Assembly: GCA_035502775.1 (NCBI GenBank)
Contig: DATJUB010000063.1
Coordinates: forward strand, 1-64,000
Length of the DNA stretch: 64,000 bases
Reading direction: 5' to 3'
From: 67-14 sp035502775
GTDB taxonomy: Bacteria; Actinomycetota; Thermoleophilia; Solirubrobacterales; 70-9
Shown piece after piece: positions 44,652 through 52,888 of the stretch (position 1 is the stretch's first letter; each line of letters begins with the position of its first letter). The notes beneath the pieces are model-generated. The model saw only the letters and a program-made list of their open reading frames with translations. It did not search any database and had not been told where the DNA came from. The translations under genes were made by a program, and so were the position numbers.

Positions 44652-45872
44652 TCAGCTCTCCTTTGAGGGCGCGTCAGAAGGGTTCTCTTCGGTGGGCTCG
44701 ACAGGTCCGGCGAAGGCGGCGATCTGTTCAGCAGTCAGGGCCGGTCGGTTCTCCATCTGGCGGACTTCATCCACCGTCAGGAACTTGGCCTTGATGCCGA
44801 GCATGTAGGCGGAGTACCGGGTCCTGACGTCGGTCCTGAGTAGACCGTCAGCCAAGAACTCGGGGAAGTGAGAAGACGCCTGACCGACCGAGCGCGGGTA
44901 GAGCGCCGGGTCGATCTTCAGGCCTCCCTCGATCCGCTTCATCCAGCGGCCAAGGGTGTACGTGACCAGATCAATCCCGTTCTGCTCGTTGGTCGAGTAG
45001 GTCAGGGAATCGCCCGACTTCGCTCCGATCTTGCCCGCCGGCACCTGGAACATCTGCGCCACACGGAGGTCGGAGAACTGATGCTGCTCCAAGAACTGCG
45101 CATCGTCGAGCGGCATCGTCCACTTGTCGACCTCGATCCCCTCTTCGAGGATCGCTGCTCCGCCAGCTTTGACGCTGTCCCAAGACACTTTGAGGCGCTT
45201 GGCCGCAGGCTCCGAAAGCTCTTTCGGGTGGCGAAGGATGACGTTCGGCTTGCCATCACTCCGGAGGAACTCGCCCTGGAACTTTTCCTGAGCGGCCATG
45301 ATTCCCATGGTCTGCCGGCAGAGCTGTATCGGAGAAAGCCCGACCAAGCCACCTGAGGAAAGGCCGCGGAAGTGAAGGATGTCCTGCGAGTAGAACGGTG
45401 CGCCGTCTACATGGAAGACCTTGCGCTTCTGTGCGTCACGGTTGACGCTGACTCGGTGCGGTGAGATCGGCCACAGTTCCCGAACGATGCCGAGGCTGTC
45501 CCGGACCTTCGCCATATAGGCGTTGCCCCACAGCAGGAGATGGCAGACCACGATCTCCCAGACCTCGTCCGCCGACATCTCCGGGTTCGGGTTGTCGTGA
45601 AGCATCGGCCAGGTCGGGTGATTTCGATCCCGGATCTTCCCGCCGTCACTGTCCGATCGGTACACGATCAGGGGCATCCCGCCAACCGAACTGGAGACCA
45701 GCACGACGCAGTCCAGGACCGCAGGGAAGCGAAGGGCACCCTGAATGCTGACCGGGCGGCCGGTATAGGTACGGCCACCGGTGAGGGTCTCCAGCATCTC
45801 TCCGGGTTCCTCCAGCGTCCATGTGCCGGACCTGCCCTCGGCACCGACAATCACACCACCGAGGAAACTCAC
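44652..45872 (-). CDS. HK97-family portal protein
   Basis: 406 residues. FPAVLDCVVLVSSSVGGMPL, HPTWPMLHDNPNPEMSADEV, the LLLWGNAYM segment and DGKPNVILRHPKELSEPAAK are hallmarks of the HK97/SPP1-like portal, the dodecameric DNA-entry ring. The GTG start overlaps the small membrane gene by GTGA. Confidence 0.9.
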   Translation of the reverse strand: MSFLGGVIVGAEGRSGTWTLEEPGEMLETLTGGRTYTGRPVSIQGALRFPAVLDCVVLVSSSVGGMPLIVYRSDSDGGKIRDRNHPTWPMLHDNPNPEMSADEVWEIVVCHLLLWGNAYMAKVRDSLGIVRELWPISPHRVSVNRDAQKRKVFHVDGAPFYSQDILHFRGLSSGGLVGLSPIQLCRQTMGIMAAQEKFQGEFLRSDGKPNVILRHPKELSEPAAKRLKVSWDSVKAGGAAILEEGIEVDKWTMPLDDAQFLEQHQFSDLRVAQMFQVPAGKIGAKSGDSLTYSTNEQNGIDLVTYTLGRWMKRIEGGLKIDPALYPRSVGQASSHFPEFLADGLLRTDVRTRYSAYMLGIKAKFLTVDEVRQMENRPALTAEQIAAFAGPVEPTEENPSDAPSKES

Positions 45873-46036
45873 TGAGTGCCGTCCATCGCGGCGGACCTCT
45901 TCATAAGCTTCTCGCGCTCGCTGAGATACGCGACGGCCGCAGCCATTGCTCCGCCGATGATGAGCGCACCGGGGATGGTGATCATGGCGATGCCGGCGAC
46001 GATCGCGGCGAGCCCGCCGAGGAAGATGTACGTCAT
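45869..46036 (-). CDS. Small membrane protein between terminase and portal
   Basis: 55 residues reading MTYIFLGGLAAIVAGIAMIT, then a second hydrophobic Gly/Ala-rich stretch and a charged tail (LSEREKLMKRSAA). It is coupled to the portal gene by a 4-nt overlap. Function unknown. Confidence 0.65.
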   Translation of the reverse strand: MTYIFLGGLAAIVAGIAMITIPGALIIGGAMAAAVAYLSEREKLMKRSAAMDGTQ

Positions 46037-46059
46037 AGGTGGTGCTCCGATCTGTGAAA

Positions 46060-47529
46060 TCAGTCGAGGACGATCACGCCGCGGTCTTCGTAGACGGACG
46101 CTCCTTCGGCATTTCGGGCTCCCCAGAGAGCGAGACTGGCGGCGACAAGAGGGGAGATATCGCCGGACTGCCTGGCCCAGGCCCAGGCTTCTCCGAGCGA
46201 TCGCTTCGTAGCAACGGAGACCGCGTCGTCAAGTTCGGGGGAGCCGGGGTGGCGAAGGGTTCGGTCCGCGACAGCGTCGAAGAACATGCCGCAGGCGTTC
46301 GCGTAGTCGCGACCGTTGAACTCTTCGACCTCGATCGACAGCATGTCGTTCACATCGGAGATCAGCACACCGGCAGGCGAGCCCTTGTCGGCCCCGACAC
46401 CGGACGGCTTGTGGGCCTTGACGAGTTCGGCCAGGTCAGCGGCGAGCCATCCGGAACCGCGTTTGTGTCGGATGACCTCGACGTGCCATAGGTCGTCCTC
46501 GCGCTTCCCGGCCGCAGCAATCGCGGTCATGTACCGGTCGGGGGTGGTGTCCCAGGCGAGATAGACCGGATCGAGCATCTGAGAATCGACATCGAGAAGT
46601 TCAGCCCAGGCACCGGTGTCGAGGACCGTTTCGGCCAGACCATCGGTGCGCGGCCAGTCGCCCACGCCAAGCCGTTCGACCGCGAACTCGCGGTTTCCCA
46701 TCGCTCGCTGCTCGCGAGCAACGTGTTCCGTAGAGATCCGGATGCCGAGCGCGGGGTTCGCTTCGGCCCAGTTCAGCGGGTCGGTGGCGATCGTCGCCGT
46801 GACTTCCTCGGGATTCTCGGCGTCGATCGACCACTCGAAGTAGGCCAGTGCGTCGTCGTCGCCCTCGATGGCTCGATCGCGAATGCGGGTGAGGACGATC
46901 CCGTTCTCATGCTGCCACTGATCGACGGCCGAGGCTGCGTACCAAACCTGCGGGTTCGGTCGGGCGGAAAGGGTCGGGAGGGTCGAGCCGTGGGCGTTAT
47001 CGGGAAGGTCCATCGCCTCGTCGTAGATCAGGCAATCGGCCGTGAACCCGCGGCCGCCCTTCTTCGTGCGGGCCTTGAACTTCACCTTCTGGCCGGACTT
47101 CAGGGTGATGCCCTCTTTACCGTTCGCGATGGTGATCTTCGCGACCCGGGCCGAGAACTCCGGGACCGCCTCGATCACGTCCTGGAGTCGTTGGAACGCT
47201 TCGAGCGCGGTGTCGAACTGATGGGCGGAGAAGATGATGAGCCGCTCTTCGAGCAGGAAGAGGCCGGCGAGCATCCGGGCGATCAGGATCTCGGTCTTCC
47301 CGTTCTGGCGCGCACAGACGATTCCGACTTCGAAGGCCGCCCACTTCCGCTCCGGGGTCTCCCCGAGCGATTCCCGGAGAACATCCTGCTCCCAGGGATC
47401 GAGGTTTAGGCCGGCGATCTCCGCAAGTTCGACCGCCGCATCTCCGGTGGACATGCTGACGGCGCGTTCGGGGATCTGGCGAATCCGGGGCTTACGTGCG
47501 CCGATCAGCGTGTCGAGCCGCGAGAGCAT
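46060..47529 (-). CDS. Terminase large subunit
   Basis: About 489 residues from ATG 47529. ATPase motor: Walker A in CARQNGKTEI, Walker B in CLIYDEAMDLP, coupling region ARPNPQVWYAASA. Nuclease domain: first Asp in YLAWDTTPDRY, later VGADKGSPAGVL and an Asp near PELDDAVSVA. It cuts and packages DNA into proheads. The start overlaps the 3' end of the small-subunit-like gene; an earlier in-frame start at 47604 is less likely. Confidence 0.92.
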   Translation of the reverse strand: MLSRLDTLIGARKPRIRQIPERAVSMSTGDAAVELAEIAGLNLDPWEQDVLRESLGETPERKWAAFEVGIVCARQNGKTEILIARMLAGLFLLEERLIIFSAHQFDTALEAFQRLQDVIEAVPEFSARVAKITIANGKEGITLKSGQKVKFKARTKKGGRGFTADCLIYDEAMDLPDNAHGSTLPTLSARPNPQVWYAASAVDQWQHENGIVLTRIRDRAIEGDDDALAYFEWSIDAENPEEVTATIATDPLNWAEANPALGIRISTEHVAREQRAMGNREFAVERLGVGDWPRTDGLAETVLDTGAWAELLDVDSQMLDPVYLAWDTTPDRYMTAIAAAGKREDDLWHVEVIRHKRGSGWLAADLAELVKAHKPSGVGADKGSPAGVLISDVNDMLSIEVEEFNGRDYANACGMFFDAVADRTLRHPGSPELDDAVSVATKRSLGEAWAWARQSGDISPLVAASLALWGARNAEGASVYEDRGVIVLD

Positions 47530-47857
47530 CAAGTCGGTCGCCTTCCTTCTTCGGCGGAGCCAGTTCGTCGAGCCGGTCCATGGTCTCGGTGAGCGACTTC
47601 GCACACATCGACTTCGACGTGGCCGAGTTCGTTTTGCTGTCCAGCTGCTTGGCCAACTCGAGTGCAGTTGCGGCGAGCGCGGTATTCAGCAGAGCCGGGG
47701 CGCGCTTGGCGAGTTCCGCCAGGTCGCGCTCGACACCGGCGACGACCGTGCGCTCGACGCCGATGCCGAGCAGCTCTTCGATCTCGGCCTTCTTGGCTCG
47801 CGACGGAAGGGTGATCCCTCGCCGCTTCGCCTCAGCTTTCAGTTCTTTGACGGTCAT
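47492..47857 (-). CDS. Terminase small subunit-like protein
   Basis: 121 residues. The N-terminus VKELKAEAKRRGITLPSRAK, continuing KAEIEELL, is a SAP/HeH-type DNA-binding helix pair; the remainder is a helical oligomerisation region (LAELAKRAPALLNTALAATA). Position directly before the large terminase supports a packaging-site recognition role; sequence match to known TerS families is weak. Confidence 0.6.
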   Translation of the reverse strand: MTVKELKAEAKRRGITLPSRAKKAEIEELLGIGVERTVVAGVERDLAELAKRAPALLNTALAATALELAKQLDSKTNSATSKSMCAKSLTETMDRLDELAPPKKEGDRLDALAARHADRRT

Positions 47858-48529
47858 TCACCACTCCCGCGATCGGCCCGGTTTCTTCTCCTTGCGCCTG
47901 CCCGCGGTCGCCCGGTTACAGCGACGATGCTCCGGTCCCTGGTATCGGGTGCGGTCACCGTCGACGTGGCCCAGGTCCCACTTGGCGTCGGGCGGAATCG
48001 GCTCGCCGCACCGGGCACAGTTCACGACGCCAGCGGCAACCTTCGGAGCCCACTGGTCGCGGAGCTTCTGATGCCGGCTGCCGTACCCTCGCGCCGCGGT
48101 GCCGGCGGTCTTCATCTTCGGTGGCGGTGCGATCGGCTCGCCGGGCTCAAAGGTTCGCCACCATTTCTCGGCGGCGGCCATCTCCCGACGCATGTTCCCC
48201 GGCCGTGCCCGTTGGCGGATTCGATCGACGCACACGGTCAAGGGTGTGTCCACAATGCGGACCAGGTCCGGCCGGATCATCTTCACTGCCCGGCCGCGGG
48301 CGGACCGCGTTGCGCCGGACCGGATAACGACAGCCCTTGCCGATCGGCTCTGACCAACCTCGCGAAGAGCCGTGGTGAACTGCTTCTCAGACACCCACTC
48401 GGGGTCGTCACGATCGAAGAGTCGAAGCCCTTCCATCTCGGCGATCTCTCGGGCGATCGTTGTCTTGCCGGCACCCGGCGGACCACAGATCAGGACGACC
48501 CGCCGCCGATTATTTTTCGAGCGAGCCAA
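47858..48529 (-). CDS. P-loop kinase-like / HNH endonuclease fusion
   Basis: 223 residues with two parts. Residues 10-110 form a P-loop NTPase with Walker A GPPGAGKTT (16-24) and an Asp-Arg lid region, like small polynucleotide or nucleoside kinases. Residues about 165-210 hold an HNH nuclease: C-x-x-C (NCARCGEP), DLGHVDGDRT, then HRRCNRA. An HNH enzyme next to terminase is needed for cleavage or packaging in several HK97-like phages. The fused kinase could process the cut ends; that role is an inference. Confidence 0.75.
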   Translation of the reverse strand: MARSKNNRRRVVLICGPPGAGKTTIAREIAEMEGLRLFDRDDPEWVSEKQFTTALREVGQSRSARAVVIRSGATRSARGRAVKMIRPDLVRIVDTPLTVCVDRIRQRARPGNMRREMAAAEKWWRTFEPGEPIAPPPKMKTAGTAARGYGSRHQKLRDQWAPKVAAGVVNCARCGEPIPPDAKWDLGHVDGDRTRYQGPEHRRCNRATAGRRKEKKPGRSREW

Positions 48530-48853
48530 GATGACCTCGATCGACCGGTGAAGGTCCCGTCAGGACCGTGAGGGATTCGGCATCACAGGCCGAATCTCGG
48601 GGAGGGGCGGTGCGAGAGCTCGCGACCCATTGCTATCGGGGAGAGAAAAGTGACTGGCTGCGGAGTCAACAGCCCCCACGTCCTCAAAAAAAGCCGGGGA
48701 CGGGGGGTGAATCATGGGCGGCAGGGGGATTCGAACCCCAGCGGGACCGAGGGAAATCCAGACCCCTCATTGGACCCGCGGCTGTCTGGTTGCCACGGCC
48801 ACGCCATATGCCGCTTCGTGCCGCCCGCAAGATTGTATGACCGGTCCGGAACA
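48530..48853. other. Non-coding gap at the start of the late operon
   Basis: No credible gene. It contains a hairpin with C5/G5 and CGTCC/GGACG arms (48673-48707, A-rich loop) and the tRNA-like element described separately. Its position just upstream of the packaging genes makes it a candidate cos/pac and late-promoter region. Confidence 0.45.
48717..48825 (-). ncRNA. tRNA-like element, oversized
   Basis: On the minus strand the ends GGCGGCA and TGCCGCC form a perfect 7-bp acceptor-like stem, and GGGGTTCGAATCCCC is a canonical T-arm directly before the 3' acceptor. The span is 109 nt, about 20-30 too long even for a type II tRNA, and no clean D-arm or anticodon arm is found (a GAGGG/CCCTC stem encloses a 10-nt loop with TGGA). 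It may be a degenerate or intron-bearing tRNA, or a tRNA mimic. Confidence 0.4.
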
Positions 48854-49075
48854 TCAGGGACACCTCACGATGGCGGTGCTGACGTTGCCCTGCGTGACCA
48901 TCGTCTTGCCCTCGCCGAAGATCTCGCGAAGCTGCTCCGCCGCAGCCTGGATCGTGGCCATCGGTACGGGGTCCTCGAAGTGAAGGTGCAGGACGTCGCC
49001 GGGTTCGAGCTTGATGCGCTCGACCTCAGCTACTTCGACCTTGACTTGAACGGTGACCGGGTCGACGGCGGCCAT
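48854..49075 (-). CDS. Hypothetical small prophage protein
   Basis: 73 residues, beta strand then EPGDVLHLHFEDPVPMATIQ and AAAEQLREIFGEGKTMV. It resembles the next two upstream proteins in acidic, beta-alpha character, with VTVQVKVEVA at the start. Function unknown. Confidence 0.6.
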   Translation of the reverse strand: MAAVDPVTVQVKVEVAEVERIKLEPGDVLHLHFEDPVPMATIQAAAEQLREIFGEGKTMVTQGNVSTAIVRCP

Positions 49076-49077
49076 GG

Positions 49078-49323
49078 TCAGCTCGCCTGGTCGGGCTCGG
49101 GGCGCTCGGCTTCGTCGGTCACGATCGTGACGCCGAGCTGCTGCGCCACCTTGTCGATCGCTTCGTCCGCGGCCTTGACTGTGGCCATGGTCAGGTTGTC
49201 TGCCTCGATGTCCAGCTGGATATCAACAGTGAGGCCGTCACCGTAGAACGCCTGCGGACGCTTTCCGTCCTCGGGAGTTTGGGCGACCACGTTGAATTGG
49301 GCCGTAACTCGATGCGTCGGCAT
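49078..49323 (-). CDS. Hypothetical small prophage protein
   Basis: 81 residues (TVDIQLDIEADNLTMATVKA, then ADEAIDKVAQQLGVTIVTDE). Similar layout to its neighbour at 48854, with a shared T-V-Q/D beta strand and a following MATI/MATV helix, suggesting the two arose by duplication. Confidence 0.6.
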   Translation of the reverse strand: MPTHRVTAQFNVVAQTPEDGKRPQAFYGDGLTVDIQLDIEADNLTMATVKAADEAIDKVAQQLGVTIVTDEAERPEPDQAS

Positions 49324-49324
49324 C

Positions 49325-49771
49325 TCAGTACCTCATCTGGGCGGACGCGAACGGGACGGCCGAGAAGGGCAGCACGTGGCTGACCGTGATGGTGGTGTCT
49401 CCGTTCGGTCCGGTGTCCGTGGTGATGACGAGCTGGCCGAGCGGGGCGACCAGGTCACCGACGTCGAGGGTCATCGTGCCGGTGGTGTGGCCCTCGGCCT
49501 CACCCTCGGCGTTCGAGTCGGTGCAGGTCTCGGGTTCCTCGGGACCGAACGTCGGTCCTTCAGGCGCGTCGTCTTCGAGCGGCTCGACCATGTCCCGGAC
49601 CTTGTCGATCCCTACACGGATCGCTTCCTGCCCGTCCTCGGCTTCGACCTGGACGGTGATAGTGGCTTCTACGTCGTGAAGCGACGGGATGTACGGACCG
49701 AGCTTGTCCTGCTCCTCGCGAGCAATGGGTTGGGCGGTCAGGTTCACATCGACTTGGTATTGCTGCTTCAT
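49325..49771 (-). CDS. Hypothetical prophage protein
   Basis: 148 residues from ATG 49771, with GGAGG 7 nt upstream. Strongly acidic; ATITVQVEAEDGQEAIRVGI is again the beta-alpha unit seen in the two downstream genes. The second half (TTGTMTLDVGDLVAPLGQLV) is beta-rich. Unknown function. Confidence 0.6.
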   Translation of the reverse strand: MKQQYQVDVNLTAQPIAREEQDKLGPYIPSLHDVEATITVQVEAEDGQEAIRVGIDKVRDMVEPLEDDAPEGPTFGPEEPETCTDSNAEGEAEGHTTGTMTLDVGDLVAPLGQLVITTDTGPNGDTTITVSHVLPFSAVPFASAQMRY

Positions 49772-49953
49772 GGTGATTCCTCCGGCCTCGTCTCGACAGT
49801 GCCGCTCTCTGGCCCGAGGCAAGGCCAGCAGCGATCGTTCGGGTTGTTTCGGGACAGAACCGCGCCGCAGCCAGGCCGATCGCAGATGCGGTTGGCCGGG
49901 TAGATGCCGGGATTCCGGGGCGGGATGTCCGTGATCGGGATCTTTTTCAGCAT
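49768..49953 (-). CDS. Small zinc-ribbon-like protein
   Basis: 61 residues from ATG 49953. C-x4-C (CDRPGC) and C-x2-C (CWPC) spaced by 13 residues make a plausible zinc site. It is coupled to the next gene by an ATGA overlap. Confidence 0.55.
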   Translation of the reverse strand: MLKKIPITDIPPRNPGIYPANRICDRPGCGAVLSRNNPNDRCWPCLGPESGTVETRPEESP

Positions 49954-49964
49954 GAGAAGTAGGT

Positions 49965-50233
49965 GGCAGCGCGCCCCCGGGGCTCGAACCCTTCCCGCTC
50001 CAGTGCGGTTGGTTGGCTGGCGCGCTGCCCTTCGCGAAGGAAGGGGTCGCTGACGTTGCGGAATCGAACACGCGCCTAGGGTCCGGTAACCCTTGGTGGT
50101 CCAACCTGCCAGCGGTAAGTTCCTCGGCCGACGTAGGGAGAAGCGTCGGCCGAGTGGTCGCACATCGTGTGCGCGGCACGCGTCTTGCGTGAAGCTGATG
50201 GGCCTGACCGCGGGGCGGTTACTGCGTCAGGCC
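49965..50233. ncRNA. Cluster of strong hairpins, candidate structured RNA
   Basis: The 420-nt gap 49954-50373 has no gene. It contains a tRNA-like closed stem (GGCAGCGCGCC with its complement, 49965-49975/50019-50029) enclosing a T-arm (GGGTTCGAGCCC on the minus strand) but no D-arm; a perfect 11-bp hairpin 50123-50154 with loop TAGGGAGAAG; and a nested stem 50201-50233 (GGCCTGAC/GTCAGGCC around ACCGC/GCGGT). Which strand is transcribed is unknown. Confidence 0.4.
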
Positions 50234-50373
50234 GAAAGGCTGAGGAGTCGTTTCAGGGAAGGGGCAATGACCCCATAGTTCTGCGGAAGAGCCATCCGTG
50301 TGTGGCAGTCCCGATCCGACTGCCGAGCAGAATAGACGGTCGAGCGGCGGTACGCAACCGCAGGGTTGCTCGG

Positions 50374-50691
50374 TCAGGTACGTATCTCGTCGCCGACGTC
50401 GACGCCGGTGATCTCGCCGCCATCCGGGTCTCGGTGGATTCTCTCGATCGGGAATTGGTGATCGTTGACGCAGCTCACGGTGATGTCGCGAACCGGGAAC
50501 GCTCTAGGCGTCAGCCCGATGAGCCCCGGGACCGACGCGGCGAGGTGAGCGAGGGTTTCCCGATCATCGCCCGTGCTGAGGCCGAGAGTCTTCCAGGGCG
50601 TCTCACACCTCGGGCACCGAAGCGGGTCGCGGGTTTCCGGGAAGAACACTCTTCCCGTGAGCGAGCCCGGAAATGCGGGCGGGTCGGTCAT
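50374..50691 (-). CDS. Hypothetical prophage protein with C-x2-C
   Basis: 105 residues. LRCPRCETPWKTLG gives one C-x2-C knuckle; a second Cys pair is not obvious. VRDITVSCVNDHQFPIERIH is followed by an acidic C-terminus. Coupled (ATGA) to the large gene upstream. Confidence 0.6.
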   Translation of the reverse strand: MTDPPAFPGSLTGRVFFPETRDPLRCPRCETPWKTLGLSTGDDRETLAHLAASVPGLIGLTPRAFPVRDITVSCVNDHQFPIERIHRDPDGGEITGVDVGDEIRT

Positions 50692-51623
50692 GCCGCTTCG
50701 TCCAGTTCGCCGCTCTCGGCCATCTGGCAGCCCTTCTCGATGTAGGCGAGCAGGGCGATCGACTGAGCGGGATTCAGGCCCTTCAAGGTCCGCCCGATCT
50801 TCGCTCGGGCGTCGGCCTCGCGCTTCGCTCGCTCGGCCTCGGACTGCGCTTCCTTCATTCTGGTCACTCGCTCTGCCACTCCTTTATCTTCCCAGCCGGG
50901 CGGGACGGATTCCCCGGGGTCTTGGGCGGATTGATTGTCGCCGTGTAGGTTCGCGGCCGATCCGGTGCGTGATCCGCGATCGTCGCCGCCCAGGGACAGC
51001 TCGGGGCGATCGGTGTACGCGCCGTCGAGGCGGGCGGCTTCTCTCTCGGCCTTGGTCATTGCCTTCATGCGGCCGGTGTTGGTCGCCGGCAGGCTGCGCC
51101 GCAGCAGATGCTCGGGGCGGAAATCGCGGACGGTGATCTTGACCTTGTGGGCGGCCTTGCCCCTGACCGGGATGGCCTGGCCGATGAGGACCTCGACGTC
51201 CTCGATCACCTCGATCACGTCGCCTTTCGAGACCGGGCACGGGTCAGGGAACTCCAGATGCGTTGCGAAGGCGAGGACCTGCTTACGGTGATCGTCGCTG
51301 AGAGGCCCTGTGACCGGGGCGGGTTCTGCTCGTTTCGGGACAGCCCAGGATTCGGCGTCCTCGAGTTTTATGAGCCACTCGCCGGGGTGGTCCTCGGTGG
51401 CGTCGATCTGCCGGACCTCGCGGACCCGGACCACGACGCCGTCGACGTCGGCCACTTGGCCACGTTTGACCGAGCAGTTGAAGGGCAGCCGACGTCCCTT
51501 CTTCCGGCGCCGGACCGGCCGGCGGAGTTCCCGCTGGCCGGTCCTGATCGCTTCGCGCTCGGTCTCGCGAAGGTGGAGCGCCGTGCTCGAGACCTGCGTT
51601 TGCTTGTGGCGAAGAGCGCTCAT
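50688..51623 (-). CDS. Hypothetical prophage protein
   Basis: 311 residues from ATG 51623, which overlaps the preceding stop (ATGA). A basic segment (RRPVRRRKKGRRLPFNC) is followed by an OB-like beta region (GDVIEVIEDVEVLIGQAIPV) and a charged coiled C-terminus (RMKEAQSEAERAKREADARA). It may bind nucleic acid; no family is recognised. Confidence 0.55.
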   Translation of the reverse strand: MSALRHKQTQVSSTALHLRETEREAIRTGQRELRRPVRRRKKGRRLPFNCSVKRGQVADVDGVVVRVREVRQIDATEDHPGEWLIKLEDAESWAVPKRAEPAPVTGPLSDDHRKQVLAFATHLEFPDPCPVSKGDVIEVIEDVEVLIGQAIPVRGKAAHKVKITVRDFRPEHLLRRSLPATNTGRMKAMTKAEREAARLDGAYTDRPELSLGGDDRGSRTGSAANLHGDNQSAQDPGESVPPGWEDKGVAERVTRMKEAQSEAERAKREADARAKIGRTLKGLNPAQSIALLAYIEKGCQMAESGELDEAA

Positions 51624-52033
51624 CGCTCCAACCGGTAGTTCGGCTCGGTCTGGAGCAGGAAGCGGATCTCGCCCAACTCCTTCGGATAGGCGACGTGCGC
51701 CTTCGGGAAGGTCGCTGAGGCTGAGGTGACCGACGCGGACTCTCGAATGGGATGGCGGCGCAGATACCACCGACCCAGGCGTCCGAGGCGCGGGAGCCAA
51801 TCGCGCTTCCAGTGATCCCAGGGTGTCGCCGGGAAGGTGAAGACGATCCGACCGAGTTCGTTCGACAGCAGCTCGACCTGCAGCCGGTAGGCCATGCGGT
51901 CCATCATCAGATCCTGCATCTGCCGGAGCTCCGCCGAATCGACTACCGACGATCCGAGATTCCCGACGATCGCGTACTTGATCTTCCGCAGCAGGATCTC
52001 CTCTTGCGGGATGAAGTCACTCGGCAGGCTCAT
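51620..52033 (-). CDS. Hypothetical prophage protein
   Basis: 137 residues from ATG 52033. The central part (DLMMDRMAYRLQVELLSNEL, WDHWKRDWLPRLGRLGRWYL) is helical, Trp/Arg-rich and recurs in actinophage proteins of unknown role. Confidence 0.55.
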   Translation of the reverse strand: MSLPSDFIPQEEILLRKIKYAIVGNLGSSVVDSAELRQMQDLMMDRMAYRLQVELLSNELGRIVFTFPATPWDHWKRDWLPRLGRLGRWYLRRHPIRESASVTSASATFPKAHVAYPKELGEIRFLLQTEPNYRLER

Positions 52034-52217
52034 CGTCGCCTCCTCCGGTCTCGTTGGTGCCGAAGACGATCCGTTCGGCCTCTTCGCGGCTGAACGGATC
52101 GCCGTAGTCCAAACGCGCATCGCCAGCTACGGACCGGGCATTGACCTGGCCCCGGTTGATCATTACGTCGATCGCCGCAGCCATCCGATCTGCCGCCCGC
52201 TTGTCGAAGCCGCTCAC
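52017..52217 (-). CDS. Hypothetical small prophage protein
   Basis: 66 residues, GTG start overlapping the upstream stop. KRAADRMAAAIDVMINRGQV is a helix; the C-terminus is acidic. Overlaps the next gene by 17 nt. Confidence 0.5.
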   Translation of the reverse strand: MSGFDKRAADRMAAAIDVMINRGQVNARSVAGDARLDYGDPFSREEAERIVFGTNETGGGDDEPAE

Positions 52218-52888
52218 CGATCCCCCTCGCTCTCAGGGGAAGACGAGACACGCTTCTTCACCGGCATCACAAGTGCTTCCGGATACCGGTCCATCCCCGC
52301 ATGACCCATCGGGCGCACACGAATCGGGTCCACCGGCCCGTAGAAGGTCAACTCGACATTGGTCCAGCCGACAGCTTTCCCGGCCCGCGCCATGATTTCA
52401 GGAGACACGCCGACCTGATCGAGCGCCACCAATTCAGGGGACAGCATGGTCGCCCAAACCTTCTCCAACCGCAAGGGAATATCACCCTCCGGAACCGGCC
52501 AGTGATACCGCCGGTTGTAGAAGTTCGGGACTCCCTCCAAGGTCTTCCCGTCATTGATGAGACGGAACACGACCGGGTCCGGCTCCAAGCCGATCTGATG
52601 AGTCAGGTCCGAGATCACACCCGACGCAGCAATAAACGATTCGGCGTCGGACGAAATCACTTTCAGGCCGTTGATTGGCAGTAGAACCTCCCGCAAAGAC
52701 GACGTGTCGCCCTCCACCGGAATGCGGGCCGCGACCATGCTGTCAGTCGCGCAGATCCACCAATGACCGCCACTGTCCTTCTCCAGCCACGGTGAGTCCA
52801 GCTTCACCCTTGGTCCGTCCTGGGGTTCAACCGCCTCCCAGATTCGAGAACCGGGCGCTATCGAGGCATATGGGCTCTGCTCGCTCAC
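52214..52888 (-). CDS. Hypothetical prophage protein
   Basis: 224 residues from GTG 52888 (GTGA overlap upstream). Mixed alpha/beta: PWLEKDSGGHWWICATDSMV, SSLREVLLPINGLKVISSDA, LVALDQVGVSPEIMARAGKA. No recognised domain; the pattern is weakly like DNA-clamp-type or decoration folds but cannot be assigned. Confidence 0.55.
   Translation of the reverse strand: MSEQSPYASIAPGSRIWEAVEPQDGPRVKLDSPWLEKDSGGHWWICATDSMVAARIPVEGDTSSLREVLLPINGLKVISSDAESFIAASGVISDLTHQIGLEPDPVVFRLINDGKTLEGVPNFYNRRYHWPVPEGDIPLRLEKVWATMLSPELVALDQVGVSPEIMARAGKAVGWTNVELTFYGPVDPIRVRPMGHAGMDRYPEALVMPVKKRVSSSPESEGDR

Noticed and set aside
48717..48825. A tRNA-Ser with GGA anticodon
   Set aside because: The anticodon stem has mismatches, position 37 is a pyrimidine and the length is wrong, so no isotype is assigned.
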